In this document: positions 18,913 through 28,265 of the stretch, in pieces
Layout of the letters: every line of letters begins with the position of its first letter
Numbering within the stretch: the stretch's first letter is position 1
Source: Kangiella marina
GTDB lineage: Bacteria; Pseudomonadota; Gammaproteobacteria; Enterobacterales; Kangiellaceae
NCBI RefSeq assembly: GCF_039541235.1
Contig: NZ_BAABFV010000001.1
Location: forward strand, 248,001-312,000
Reading direction: 5' to 3'
DNA length: 64,000 bases
Translations under genes and position numbers: made by a program
The notes under the pieces: generated by a model
Told to the model about the DNA's origin: nothing
The model's input: the letters and a program-made list of their open reading frames with translations, nothing else
Database searches by the model: none

Positions 18913-21180
18913 CTAGGTTTCGCTTTGGGTAATACGCTTGGTCAACGGCTCGATACGGATATCAAGTTTTTCACCATCCAAGCCAATATAGACATCACCA
19001 CCATCAACCAGCTCGCCGAATAGAATTTCATTGGCTAAAGGCTTACGCACTTTATCACTGATTAATCGCGACATAGGTCGGGCGCCCATATTGACATCAT
19101 AGCCATGCTTAGCAAACCACTCGCGCGCATCATCATCAACATGCAAGTTGACTTGTTTTGCGTCCAACTGACCTTGTACTTCAGTTAAGAATTTATCCAC
19201 GATGGACAGAATGACCTTCTTCGGCAAGGCATTAAACCAAACCGTAGCATCAAGTCGATTTCGAAACTCTGGTGAGAAGGTTTTATTGATCGCCTCTTCA
19301 TTATTTCGCGACATATCCTGCTCTTTGAAGCCAATCGACTGACGAATCAAGTCTTGCGCCCCGGCATTACTGGTCATCACAAGAACCACATTACGGAAGT
19401 CCGCCTTACGTCCATTATTATCCGTTAAGGTTCCATGGTCCATAACCTGCAGCAGTAAATTGAAGACATCTGGATGAGCTTTTTCAATTTCATCCAACAG
19501 CACTACCGCATGAGGATTTTTGTTAACGGCTTCGGTTAGCAAGCCACCTTTGTCATAACCCACATAACCTGGAGGCGCACCGATTAATCTGGATACAGTA
19601 TGACGCTCCATATACTCTGACATGTCAAAACGAATCAGCTCAACACCCATCAGCTTGGCTAACTGCTTAGTGACTTCCGTTTTACCTACACCCGTAGGGC
19701 CAGCAAAGAGGAAGGAGCCGACTGGACGGTTTTCCTGCCCTAACCCTGCCCTAGAAAGTTTAATGGCCTCAGACAGCGTGCCAATAGCTTTATCTTGGCC
19801 GAACACAACCATTTTCAGGTTACGCTCTAAATTCTTCAGTAACTTCTTATCCGAAGAAGATACGGTTTTTTCTGGGATGCGAGCAATTTTCGCAATCACC
19901 TGTTCAATATCAACGGAATCAATAACATCTTTACGGCTATCGTCAGCTTGAATTTGCTGACGTGCACCAGCTTCATCAATCACATCGATGGCTTTATCCG
20001 GCAACTGTCGGTCGTTGATATACTTAGCTGATAGCTCAGCAGCAGTTTTTAAGGCCGAAGCTGAATACTTAACCCGGTGATGCTTTTCGTAACGCTCTTT
20101 AAGTCCTTCTAAAATCGATATTGTCTCAGTAATACTGGGTTCATTAATATCAACCTTCTGGAAGCGACGGGCTAACGCATGATCTTTTTCAAAGATACCA
20201 CGGTATTCTTGGAAAGTTGTGGAACCAATACAGCGCAACTCACCATTAGCTAGCACTGGCTTGATCAGATTCGAAGCATCCATTGTTCCGCCCGAAGCAG
20301 CACCCGCACCAATGATGGTATGAATCTCATCAATAAACAAAATGGCATGACGCTCTTTTTTCAACTGAGCCAAAACCGCCTTTAAGCGCTTTTCAAAGTC
20401 GCCACGATATTTAGTTCCAGCGAGTAGCACACCAAGATCCAGCGAGTGAACGACTGCATCAGCAATAACGTCAGGCACTTCCCCATCGACGATGCGCTTA
20501 GCTAAACCTTCAGCGATAGCCGTTTTACCAACACCGGCATCACCAACCAACAAAGGGTTGTTTTTGCGGCGACGGCACAGGATTTGCACCACGCGTTCAA
20601 CTTCGTGAGTACGGCCAATGAGCGGGTCAATTTTGCCCTCTTGGGCAAGATCATTAAGGTTGACTGCATATTGGTCGAGCGGCTTTGCCTCAGTAGCTTC
20701 TTCCGGCTGCACATCGTCTTCTATCTCTGAAGTGTCGAAATCTTCCTCTTCTGCAACACCGTGCGAAATAAAGTTCACAACATCTAAGCGCGAGACATCT
20801 TGCTGAGAAAGTAGATATACCGCTTGGGATTCTGGCTCGCTAAACATCGCAACCAAAACATTGGCACCACTCACAGACTCTTTACCAGACGACTGCACGT
20901 GAAAGACAGCTCGCTGTAAAACCCGCTGAAAACCGATGGTGGGTTGGATTTCGTAATCGTCATCTTCTTCTGAAAACTGAGGTGTGGTTTTACCAATGAA
21001 GTTTTCAAGCTCATCGCGAAGTTTGGATAAATCAACTGAACAAGCTTTTAAGACTTCGATAGCATCTTTATTGTCGAGCAGAGCTAACATCAGATGTTCG
21101 ATAGTGATGAACTCATGGCGATACTCTCTCGCCCTATGGAATGCTTTATTGAGTGACTGCTCTAATTCTTTATCCAGCAT
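18913..21180 (-). CDS. clpA: ATP-dependent Clp protease ATP-binding subunit ClpA
   Basis: This 755-residue AAA+ unfoldase feeds ClpP. It has an N-terminal double Clp-N domain ([26 protein letters not shown]) that docks ClpS. The first AAA module has Walker [14 protein letters not shown] and Walker [10 protein letters not shown]. The second has Walker [13 protein letters not shown], and its IGF-type ClpP loop is in QSIGFKEQD. It lies 47 nt after clpS and is co-transcribed with it. Confidence 0.96.
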   Translation of the reverse strand: MLDKELEQSLNKAFHRAREYRHEFITIEHLMLALLDNKDAIEVLKACSVDLSKLRDELENFIGKTTPQFSEEDDDYEIQPTIGFQRVLQRAVFHVQSSGKESVSGANVLVAMFSEPESQAVYLLSQQDVSRLDVVNFISHGVAEEEDFDTSEIEDDVQPEEATEAKPLDQYAVNLNDLAQEGKIDPLIGRTHEVERVVQILCRRRKNNPLLVGDAGVGKTAIAEGLAKRIVDGEVPDVIADAVVHSLDLGVLLAGTKYRGDFEKRLKAVLAQLKKERHAILFIDEIHTIIGAGAASGGTMDASNLIKPVLANGELRCIGSTTFQEYRGIFEKDHALARRFQKVDINEPSITETISILEGLKERYEKHHRVKYSASALKTAAELSAKYINDRQLPDKAIDVIDEAGARQQIQADDSRKDVIDSVDIEQVIAKIARIPEKTVSSSDKKLLKNLERNLKMVVFGQDKAIGTLSEAIKLSRAGLGQENRPVGSFLFAGPTGVGKTEVTKQLAKLMGVELIRFDMSEYMERHTVSRLIGAPPGYVGYDKGGLLTEAVNKNPHAVVLLDEIEKAHPDVFNLLLQVMDHGTLTDNNGRKADFRNVVLVMTSNAGAQDLIRQSIGFKEQDMSRNNEEAINKTFSPEFRNRLDATVWFNALPKKVILSIVDKFLTEVQGQLDAKQVNLHVDDDAREWFAKHGYDVNMGARPMSRLISDKVRKPLANEILFGELVDGGDVYIGLDGEKLDIRIEPLTKRITQSET

Positions 21181-21227
21181 ACTGACCTCTACTTAGAAAC
21201 CGTCAAGGCTTCATTACCACTATAAGC

Positions 21228-21560
21228 TTATTTGTCTTCGGGTTCCATAACACACAACAAAGGGTGTTCATTGGAACGGGCAAACTCATTAACTTGCACG
21301 ACTTTGGTTTCAGCAATATCTGGTGTAAAGATACCACAGACACCCTGTCCATCGTTATGAACTTGTAGCATAACTCTGGTCGCTTTATCTTGGTTCATGG
21401 AGAAGAATTTGCGTAAAACCTCCACCACAAAATCCATCGGTGTGTAATCGTCATTCAAGATCATGACCTTGTACATTGGCGGCTTTTTGAGCTTAGGCTC
21501 AGCCTCTGCCACCGCCAACCCATGGTCTTTTTCTTCATTAAACTTGTGGTCGTTACTCAT
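21228..21560 (-). CDS. clpS: ClpS adaptor for N-degron substrates
   Basis: This 110-residue adaptor has a flexible N-terminal tail and the core [23 protein letters not shown]. The DD and M residues line the hydrophobic N-residue pocket. Further on is the [20 protein letters not shown] segment. It delivers proteins with N-terminal Leu, Phe, Tyr or Trp to ClpA. With aat and bpt across the infA gene, the bacterial N-degron pathway is clustered within ~4.5 kb. Confidence 0.96.
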   Translation of the reverse strand: MSNDHKFNEEKDHGLAVAEAEPKLKKPPMYKVMILNDDYTPMDFVVEVLRKFFSMNQDKATRVMLQVHNDGQGVCGIFTPDIAETKVVQVNEFARSNEHPLLCVMEPEDK

Positions 21561-21629
21561 AACTCGCTAATACTGGTATTGTTACCTCTATTATGGCTAT
21601 TAATGAGGGCATTTGGAAGGAGTTCAAGC

Positions 21630-21657
21630 TTGTAATTACAGAATATAGCCCTATAAT
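21630..21657 (+). promoter_or_regulatory. Predicted sigma70 promoter for the 21691 outer-membrane protein gene
   Basis: TTGTAA (21630-21635) and TATAAT (21652-21657) are separated by 16 bp, 34 bp before the ATG. The -10 is a perfect consensus. Confidence 0.5.
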
Positions 21658-21690
21658 TCGCAGTGCTTTTTACAAGGGAATAATAACATT

Positions 21691-22248
21691 ATGAAATATT
21701 TATTTTTACTCATCTTATCTGCGCTCCCACTAAGTTCTTATGCAGAAGTTAAGACTAACGGGATCGTTGGTGGTGGCTTGGCATTCGGTGGCGACGCCAT
21801 TATCAACAATATTGAGTTTGAAGATGGCTCAACTGATGATGTTGACGCTGGTGAAGGCTTTTGGGTTGATGTTGGCATGCGCTTTGACTTTGGTGCGTGG
21901 GCCTTAAAAGGGACTGCCGGTTACAAGACAGGTGGAACTTTTGCTGCCAATGGAGACGCTACGTTCAGTCGCTTTCCACTAACAGGTATTGCTTCTTACA
22001 ATAACAATGGTCACTATTTTGGCGGTGGCTTTACTCACGAATTAAGCCCAACACTTGATGTGGATCTTCCCTACGCCAGTGGTAGCGCCGATTTTGACGA
22101 TGCTACGGGATTAGTCCTTGAGTATGAAAATAACTATGACCGTTGGGCTTGGGGAATCCGTTATACCAACATCGAGTATACCCACTCAAGTTCAGGCTCT
22201 GACTTTGACGGAAGCAATATCGCCGCGTTTGCGCACTTCTATTTTTAA
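21691..22248 (+). CDS. Predicted small outer-membrane beta-barrel protein
   Basis: This 185-residue protein has a signal peptide (MKYLFLLILSALPLSSYA, cleavage before EVKTNG) and a mature part made of short alternating strands. They include FWVDVGMRFDFGAWALKGTAGYK, HYFGGGFTHELSP and WAWGIRYTNIEYTHS. It ends in the aromatic AHFYF typical of barrel C-termini. The layout suits an 8-stranded OmpX/OmpA-like barrel. It is monocistronic between a good promoter and a terminator. I do not recognise a specific family. Confidence 0.7.
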   Translation: MKYLFLLILSALPLSSYAEVKTNGIVGGGLAFGGDAIINNIEFEDGSTDDVDAGEGFWVDVGMRFDFGAWALKGTAGYKTGGTFAANGDATFSRFPLTGIASYNNNGHYFGGGFTHELSPTLDVDLPYASGSADFDDATGLVLEYENNYDRWAWGIRYTNIEYTHSSSGSDFDGSNIAAFAHFYF

Positions 22249-22280
22249 TTTACAAATTTTAGACACGTAAAAAGCATCAT

Positions 22281-22308
22281 AGGGAGTCTTGTGAAAGGCT
22301 CCCTTTTT
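22281..22308. terminator. Terminator between the barrel protein gene and sixA
   Basis: GGGAGTCTT-GTGA-AAGGCTCCC forms a 9-bp stem with one G-T pair and is followed by TTTTT. It ends the barrel gene just before the stop of the converging sixA. Confidence 0.8.
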
Positions 22309-22309
22309 C

Positions 22310-22810
22310 TTACCCCATAAGACTCTTCGGCGTTAGTAGCCAAGCCAGCTGCCCCTTGTCGCTGTCGATATCGCTCCAACTATCTACTTTAAAATCAACT
22401 CTAGCAATACTCGCGGTAGGAAACTTCACATGACCGCCCATGGTTAACTCGGCCACTAACGAGGAGCACAGAGGCTCATGGGACACTATCATCAGTCGCT
22501 TCACCTCAGGGTTAAGCTGTTGTATCAACTCGATAGTTTCGTCAACGCTGGATAGGTATAATGCCCTGGTGCTTTCCATGGGACAGTCCCATTGGCCAAA
22601 CTCCATAGCGAGTGAAGCGGTATCTATAGCACGCTTTGCCGCTGAGCTTACCACTAACTCAGGCGTCTGAGTAATAGCGCTCAAGTGTTTCCCCATGTTT
22701 TTAGCTGCCTCAATACCACGCTCAGCCAGTGGCCGCTCATAATCGGTTTTAAACGTTGCTTTCCAGTCAGACTTGCCGTGTCGAAAAATGTATAACTTCT
22801 TGCTACCCAT
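22310..22810 (-). CDS. sixA: SixA-type phosphohistidine phosphatase (histidine phosphatase superfamily)
   Basis: About 166 residues of the small RHG phosphatase type: LYIFRHGKSDWK holds the catalytic His, and SHEPLCSSL holds the second His. SixA removes phosphate from histidines of phosphotransfer proteins. The frame is open to a TTG at 22828, but the ATG at 22810 (MGSKKLYIF) has GAGGAA ~8 nt upstream and is preferred. It converges on the barrel gene and is otherwise isolated. Confidence 0.85.
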   Translation of the reverse strand: MGSKKLYIFRHGKSDWKATFKTDYERPLAERGIEAAKNMGKHLSAITQTPELVVSSAAKRAIDTASLAMEFGQWDCPMESTRALYLSSVDETIELIQQLNPEVKRLMIVSHEPLCSSLVAELTMGGHVKFPTASIARVDFKVDSWSDIDSDKGQLAWLLTPKSLMG

Positions 22811-22922
22811 TACTATGTTCCTCTGCAATTCAGCGACGATAGCGCTTTAACATTTAGGAGAATGATAGTCGCCTGCGAATAACCTCTTATGACACAAATA
22901 AGACACTTTCTTTACTGTAACC

Positions 22923-22938
22923 GATTGTTACAACAATC
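22923..22938. promoter_or_regulatory. Inverted repeat upstream of the yqhA-like gene
   Basis: GATTGTT-AC-AACAATC is a perfect 7-bp inverted repeat, about 75 bp before the 23014 start and in the divergent gap with sixA. It is a candidate operator; no regulator is assigned. Confidence 0.35.
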
Positions 22939-23013
22939 AGAGCAAAGATATTTACAGAGATATCGATTAGATTACAATAAGCCCAGTTTGTTTAAAGATA
23001 TACAGGATTTAAC

Positions 23014-23535
23014 ATGAAAAAAGTGGAACATGCTTTTGAAGCTGGTATTTTCAGCAGTCGCTGGATTTTAGCCCCATTCTTTGTCGGACTCATTCTCTCA
23101 ATCGTAGTACTGCTCGGCGGATTCGCGAAGGAGTTATGGCATTTACTATCGCACTTTGGCTCATTGAGTGAAACCGACACCATTCTTGGGATTCTGGCTT
23201 TGGTTGATATGACCTTGCTGGCTAACTTATTAATCATCATCATTTTCAGTGGTTATGAAAGTTTTGTCTCTAAGTTGGATGTTGCTGATCATGAAGACAA
23301 GCCAGGCTGGATGGGCAAAGTTGGATTCTCAACCTTAAAGGTTAAGCTGATCAGTTCTATCGTTGCTATTTCGGGAATTGACCTACTCAGAACTTACATG
23401 CAACTGGATAATGACGGCACAATCAGTATTGAGATTGTGAAGTGGAAACTATTAATTCACGGTGTCTTTGTGATTTCTGGCTTATTGTTTGCGGTGATGG
23501 ATTACTTGACCTCGAAAAGCGGCAATAATCACTAA
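23014..23535 (+). CDS. YqhA/UPF0114 family inner-membrane protein
   Basis: This 173-residue protein has about four membrane segments: residues ~17-40 (FFVGLILSIVVLLGGF), ~58-84 (ILGILALVDMTLLANLLIIIIF), a segment near SSIVAISGIDLL, and a last one near HGVFVISGLLFAVMDYL. GYESFVSKLD after the second helix and the overall length match UPF0114 (TIGR00645). The function of the family is not established. Strong terminator downstream. Confidence 0.85.
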   Translation: MKKVEHAFEAGIFSSRWILAPFFVGLILSIVVLLGGFAKELWHLLSHFGSLSETDTILGILALVDMTLLANLLIIIIFSGYESFVSKLDVADHEDKPGWMGKVGFSTLKVKLISSIVAISGIDLLRTYMQLDNDGTISIEIVKWKLLIHGVFVISGLLFAVMDYLTSKSGNNH

Positions 23536-23554
23536 AGTAAAACCTAGCTTGCAC

Positions 23555-23582
23555 AAAAAAGCCCCGATAACCGGGGCTTTTT
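23555..23582. terminator. Bidirectional terminator after the yqhA-like gene
   Basis: GCCCCG-ATAAC-CGGGGC is a GC-rich stem flanked by six A and five T. It is shared with the converging YegP-like gene. Confidence 0.88.
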
Positions 23583-23596
23583 CATAGTAACTGCAA

Positions 23597-23926
23597 TTAC
23601 TCTTCAACGACTGATGCATCCGGCGCATTTCGAGCCACCGATGAAATACCGTTGTTGCGTCCACTTTCCGACTTGTACATTTGGCTTTTACCGATTTGCT
23701 GACCGTTAGACGCATTCAATACGAAATAGAAGCGACCGTCTTTTGCTGTTTTCTTTTCAAAGCGACCATCTTCTTGTGAGTTTTTACGAACTGAGTCAAT
23801 TCCATTTTCACACGCAGATTGTGAAGAGTAACCTTGGCTTTGCAAAATCACTTCACCATTACCTGCCTTTAACACGAAATAACTTTTGCCGTCATTACCC
23901 TTTGAGATTACGAATTTTCCCGCCAT
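23597..23926 (-). CDS. YegP-like protein with two DUF1508 repeats
   Basis: The 109-residue protein is two tandem ~50-residue copies. The first is KFVISKGNDGKSYFVLKAGNGEVILQSQGY and the second is RFEKKTAKDGRFYFVLNASNGQQIGKSQMY. Each is followed by a S-x-x-x-C/R-x-N-GI-x-SV-x-x-N helix. This is the DUF1508 (YegP) fold; its function is not established. No signal peptide, so it is cytosolic. Confidence 0.88.
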   Translation of the reverse strand: MAGKFVISKGNDGKSYFVLKAGNGEVILQSQGYSSQSACENGIDSVRKNSQEDGRFEKKTAKDGRFYFVLNASNGQQIGKSQMYKSESGRNNGISSVARNAPDASVVEE

Positions 23927-24113
23927 TTCTATTACCTCGTTTTGTCTATACGACTGAGTTCGGTCAGCCTCCTGACTTCAAATACTTACCTATTTAACGA
24001 AAAAACTCAAGCATATAGAGTCATATTTAACAGTTTCTAAATATTTGTGTCTATTCAAGAAACCTTGTTTTCTGCATAATATGATTACTAAAACTTATAC
24101 CTAGCCACCTATC

Positions 24114-24590
24114 GTGACCAAGAAAAAGCAGCACCTACTCTCTAGTATCGTTGTCATTGCCTTAGCCATCGGCTATTATTTTTCTGCCCATCAAAATGCT
24201 CCAGTTACTAACAGCTCCGTTAACAAAACTGTTCAGCCTCTCGATTCCGGCCTTGCTCCCCATAAAACGCTCCAAGATTACTATGAACATAAAACCTCAG
24301 GGGACATGGTCACTGTTAAAGCAAGTGTGGTGCGACTGTTAACTGATGACAATAAGGGTTCAAGACATCAGCGCTTCATTATCGAGCTCAACAATGGTCA
24401 AAGTATACTTGTTGCGCACAATATCGACTTGGCACCCAGAGTGGAGTTACTTCAGGTTGGAAGCGAGGTGATTGTAAAGGGTCAGTATGAATGGAATGAG
24501 CGCGGTGGCGTTATTCATTGGACCCACCACGATCCCAAAGGGAATCGTGATGGTGGCTATATTAACTATAAAGGCAAAGTCTATCGATAA
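24114..24590 (+). CDS. DUF3465 family protein with N-terminal membrane anchor
   Basis: This 158-residue protein starts at a GTG with no strong ribosome site. A hydrophobic N-terminal segment (LLSSIVVIALAIGYYF, residues ~8-23) should be a signal anchor or signal peptide. The C-terminal domain has the DUF3465 signature QRFIIELNNGQSILVAHNIDLAPRV and GGVIHWTHHDPKGNRDGGYI, an OB-like fold with a conserved His cluster. The role is unknown; the His-rich motif suggests metal or nucleic-acid chemistry, which is inference. Confidence 0.75.
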   Translation: MTKKKQHLLSSIVVIALAIGYYFSAHQNAPVTNSSVNKTVQPLDSGLAPHKTLQDYYEHKTSGDMVTVKASVVRLLTDDNKGSRHQRFIIELNNGQSILVAHNIDLAPRVELLQVGSEVIVKGQYEWNERGGVIHWTHHDPKGNRDGGYINYKGKVYR

Positions 24591-24596
24591 TACTTT

Positions 24597-25187
24597 TTAC
24601 TTGTGGCGTTTACCATCCCAGCCACCCTTGGCTAAGATTTTCTCCCCAACCGCAGTAGGCACATCCTCAAGTTCCGTCGCCATAGAGTCATTCCAGCGAT
24701 TTAAGAAGCCATAAAGACATATCGCACCTAGAATTTCAACGATCTGATCATCGCTCCAATGCTGCTGCATACGGTCCATCAAAGGCTGATCAACTGTATT
24801 GGGTACTGAGCCTGCCGCTAGAGCATAATCCAAAGCCACACGCTCTGCATCGGTATAAAGCTCACTACTGTGATACTCCCACACCGCTTCCAACTTTTCA
24901 TCACTAATGCCGTGTATTTTAGCGGCCACCAGCGAGTGAGCTTCACAGTATTGGCAACCCGCTGCTCGACTGGCGAAATGTGCTAGCAAGCGTTTAAAGC
25001 CAAGGTCAACCTCGCCATCTGGAGACATTACAGCCTTGGTTAAAACGCCGAACCCCTTAACAATGTCTGGGCGTCTTTGCATGGTCAGCAAACTGTTTGG
25101 AACAAAACCTAGAATCTCTTCAAAAATAGCAAAATCAGATGCCAGGTCCGGGTGCAAGTTTTTATCTAAAGGCTTTAAAAATGCCAT
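24597..25187 (-). CDS. AhpD-like carboxymuconolactone decarboxylase family protein
   Basis: This 196-residue all-helical protein has the redox motif C78-x-x-C81-x-x-H84 (AAGCQYCEAHS) of AhpD-type alkylhydroperoxidases. It looks like the peroxidase-related branch, with a second half RVALDYALAAGSVPNTVDQPLMDRMQQHW. It probably reduces peroxides through the CxxC pair; the partner reductant is unknown. GGAG precedes the ATG. It lies 26 nt downstream of the M16 peptidase gene on the same strand. Confidence 0.85.
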   Translation of the reverse strand: MAFLKPLDKNLHPDLASDFAIFEEILGFVPNSLLTMQRRPDIVKGFGVLTKAVMSPDGEVDLGFKRLLAHFASRAAGCQYCEAHSLVAAKIHGISDEKLEAVWEYHSSELYTDAERVALDYALAAGSVPNTVDQPLMDRMQQHWSDDQIVEILGAICLYGFLNRWNDSMATELEDVPTAVGEKILAKGGWDGKRHK

Positions 25188-25213
25188 GCTTTCTCCTTCT
25201 CTTATTGATTAAA

Positions 25214-28084
25214 TTATTCGCTGACAGGGTTACCCTTGATATCAAGCACGACAGGCTCACCGAAACCGAGATCATTTAACCTTTCTAACTGAGTATCAGC
25301 ATCTCCGACGACTAAGTAGTCCATCTTATTAGGGCTCATATACTTCGCCATGGTCTGCTTAAAGTCAGATAAGGTTAAGTTTGATAATTCCTTTTGTTCG
25401 TTAGCCAAGTAATCCAGCGGCAAGTCAAAGCGACTAATGTCTTGAAGAACACTCAATAAGCTTCCTAGGGTTTCAAACTCACGAGTCTGACGTTTGATCA
25501 CAATATTCTTGGTGGTTTCAAAGTCTTCCTTAGTGAAAGTGTCTTTGTAGACTTCTATTTCATTGGATAAAAGATCGAGAGATTCTTTCGTCACGTTTGC
25601 TCGCACACTAGTTTGAGCCATCAAAGCACTCATTGCTTCTCGACGTAAAATATAAGTATAGGCACCATAGGTATAGCCTTTTTGTATCCGCAGCAGCTGG
25701 AATAACCTAGCGCTCGAACCAGCACCCAAACGGTCATTGGCATAGACCAAGTTATTGTAATCTTCGCTAGCTCCAGGGAAAGTCAGCTGCCCGGCCATAA
25801 GCACGGATTGCTTAGCATCAGGCACGTCAATAAAGTACAGCTGTGAATCTCCGTCATTGGCTTTAACACTGTAATCAGGCCACGCCACTGTCTTTTTAGC
25901 CCAAGCTTGCTCTAACCCGTGCAAAGAATTTATAACAGCGCCCTGATCGATATCACCCGCCACATGGAAGGCAGAAACCGTAGGAGAGATATTGTTTCGG
26001 TAATAGGCTTTAACATCATCCAATGTGATCGAGCTGACGGTATCAATGGTGCCACTGGTTGGAATACCAAGAATATGATCTTCACCATACAGCAACTTTT
26101 TACCCACAACTGAAGCGATAGCTTGAGCATCACCCTCGCGTTGTTTTAGCCCTGTTAATAGACGCTTTTTAATGCGTTCAAATTCAGCAGGGTCAAACCG
26201 TGGCTCTAATAAAACTTCTTTAACAAGCGCTAAAGTTTCGTCGTAATTTCGCTTGAGGGTATTTGCTGAAATGACAATTTCTTCATCACCGGCATCAACA
26301 GAAATACTCGCTCCGAGTATCCCAATGGCGTCCTCAAGTTCTTCAGCAGTTTTGCCCTCAGTTCCCTCCATCATCAGTTCAGAGAGAATGTAAGCAACGC
26401 CTGACTTTTCAGGCTTATCAAGATAGTGTCCACCCTCTATGCGCAACGTAAACTGAACTAATGGCAGTTCGTTATGCTCGATACCTAAGACTCTAAGGTT
26501 ATTCTCTAGTGTCTGACTCCACACAGCTGGAGGCGTTAATAATGGCGTTTTGCCTAATGGCGGTTCATGACGAGGAAAGCTCGTTTCCGTCCGCGGGAAG
26601 TCTTCGTTATCATTGAGCACAACCTCTTTCTCCGCTCCTTGAACAATTTTTTCTTCTTTAACCCCCGCATCGGTTGCGCCTTCTACCGCTAAGTCAGCCT
26701 GACCTTTTGGTACAAAGCTGGTCATGACGTAGTTTTTCCCTTTAATGTACTGGTTGTAAGCAGCTATAACATCGCTTTTACTGACAGCCTTAATTGCCTC
26801 AATATCCTTTTGTAAAAAATCTGGTGAGCCAGCAAACTCATTGTAAGACGCTAGGTTAAATGCTTTATTGAGTACGCTTGAAATACCATTATAAAACTGA
26901 GTTTCTTGGCGCGCTTTGATTTGTTGTAAGTCTTTCTCCGAAAAGCCATCTTGTTCAAATTTAGCCAGGGCTTGCTCAATAGCGTCTTTGACTTGGTCAA
27001 GATCCGTGCCAGAATTAGCTCTTACACGAATCGTAAACTCACCAGCGATTTCTCGAGAACTGTTGTATGCGCTTGCGCCCGGTGCTAATTTTTGCTCTTC
27101 AACAATCACTTTATAAAGTGGCGCCCTTTTACCATCAGACAATATCTCTCCAAGAGCATCTAAAGCATAGGAATCCTCATGATACTGTTCGACGGTTGGG
27201 AACGTTAAACGGATTTCAGGTAGTTTGGCGAAAGTATCCTCATGCGATAAAGAAATCGTCTTATCGAGTGTCACCGGTCTAGGTTTCATCGCCGGCACTG
27301 GCTGACCTTTATCAATTTCACCAAACCACTTTTCCACAAGGGTTTTAGTTTCAGCAATATCGATATCACCAGCAATCACCAAAGTCGCATTATTAGGTCC
27401 ATAGTATTTTGCGTAAAACTTTTTAACGTCTTCTAGTGTTGCGTTTTGTAAGTCTTCTAAACTTCCTATGACAGACCAATTATAGGGATGGTCATCCGGG
27501 TATAAGTGGCTCGAAATAACGCCGCCTGTATGGCCATAAGGTCGATTATCCACTCGTTGACGCTTTTCGTTTTTAACCACCTGCTTCTCGCGCTCTAAGG
27601 CATCTTTGGTCACGGTATTAATCATGTAACCCATGCGATCTGAGTCAATCCACAATAATTTTTCAAAAGCATCTTTAGGCACGACTTCATAGTAAATGGT
27701 GCCATCGTTCCAGGTACCACCATTACGAGTACCACCCAGTTCACCAATCATTTTGCGGTTGGCGCCTAGAGGTACATTCTCGGAGTTATTAAAAGCCATG
27801 TGCTCAAAAAAGTGAGCGAAGCCCGTTTTGCCCGGCTCTTCACGGCTAGAACCTACATGAAATACTGTCGCTAAAGCAACGATAGGATCGGACTTATCTT
27901 GATGCAAAATCACCTTAAGGCCATTGTCCAGCGTGTACTTTTCATAAGGAATCGAAAAGCTGGATGCTTCGACTGCCTCCTCTTTAGCGGGAGTCTTTGC
28001 TGTTTTTGAACTTTGACAAGCTCCCAATAACAAGGCACTGGAAATAGCAGCAGCGATAAACGTTTTGGACGAAGATAATTTCAT
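25214..28084 (-). CDS. M16 family zinc metallopeptidase, lipoprotein
   Basis: This 956-residue protein has lipobox LLGAC (C23), so it should be anchored in the periplasm or outer membrane. The inverted zinc motif H91-F-F-E94-H95 and distal ligand E173 (VVKNEKRQR) are intact in the first domain. Two homologous halves follow; the second (from about TPPAVWSQTLENNLRVLGIEHNELP) lacks HxxEH and should be structural. It is the PqqL/pitrilysin-like two-domain form. It likely degrades periplasmic or imported peptides, complementing the M1 lipoprotein upstream. Confidence 0.92.
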   Translation of the reverse strand: MKLSSSKTFIAAAISSALLLGACQSSKTAKTPAKEEAVEASSFSIPYEKYTLDNGLKVILHQDKSDPIVALATVFHVGSSREEPGKTGFAHFFEHMAFNNSENVPLGANRKMIGELGGTRNGGTWNDGTIYYEVVPKDAFEKLLWIDSDRMGYMINTVTKDALEREKQVVKNEKRQRVDNRPYGHTGGVISSHLYPDDHPYNWSVIGSLEDLQNATLEDVKKFYAKYYGPNNATLVIAGDIDIAETKTLVEKWFGEIDKGQPVPAMKPRPVTLDKTISLSHEDTFAKLPEIRLTFPTVEQYHEDSYALDALGEILSDGKRAPLYKVIVEEQKLAPGASAYNSSREIAGEFTIRVRANSGTDLDQVKDAIEQALAKFEQDGFSEKDLQQIKARQETQFYNGISSVLNKAFNLASYNEFAGSPDFLQKDIEAIKAVSKSDVIAAYNQYIKGKNYVMTSFVPKGQADLAVEGATDAGVKEEKIVQGAEKEVVLNDNEDFPRTETSFPRHEPPLGKTPLLTPPAVWSQTLENNLRVLGIEHNELPLVQFTLRIEGGHYLDKPEKSGVAYILSELMMEGTEGKTAEELEDAIGILGASISVDAGDEEIVISANTLKRNYDETLALVKEVLLEPRFDPAEFERIKKRLLTGLKQREGDAQAIASVVGKKLLYGEDHILGIPTSGTIDTVSSITLDDVKAYYRNNISPTVSAFHVAGDIDQGAVINSLHGLEQAWAKKTVAWPDYSVKANDGDSQLYFIDVPDAKQSVLMAGQLTFPGASEDYNNLVYANDRLGAGSSARLFQLLRIQKGYTYGAYTYILRREAMSALMAQTSVRANVTKESLDLLSNEIEVYKDTFTKEDFETTKNIVIKRQTREFETLGSLLSVLQDISRFDLPLDYLANEQKELSNLTLSDFKQTMAKYMSPNKMDYLVVGDADTQLERLNDLGFGEPVVLDIKGNPVSE

Positions 28085-28216
28085 GTAAGGTCCTTTTGGT
28101 CATTATTGCTAATGCTATAATAGTAATCACTGAGCTGGATTAGGCAAGCCTTTTACATCAGTTGTTACAAAATGTAGACATACCCCACAAAATCCTATTC
28201 AAGTTTACTTACCCAT

Positions 28217-28247
28217 AAAAAAAGGCCTTCCGAAGAAAGCCTTTTTT
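28217..28247 (-). terminator. Terminator after the M1 aminopeptidase gene
   Basis: AAGGCCTTC-CGAA-GAAAGCCTT forms a stem with one mismatch, flanked by A7 and T6. It lies 19 bp past the M1 stop and separates it from the M16 gene. Confidence 0.75.
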
Positions 28248-28265
28248 ATAAACTACAACAAACTC

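Noticed and set aside
22440-22670. Plus-strand ORF opposite sixA
   Set aside because: Antisense shadow; the minus frame has the RHG phosphatase motifs.
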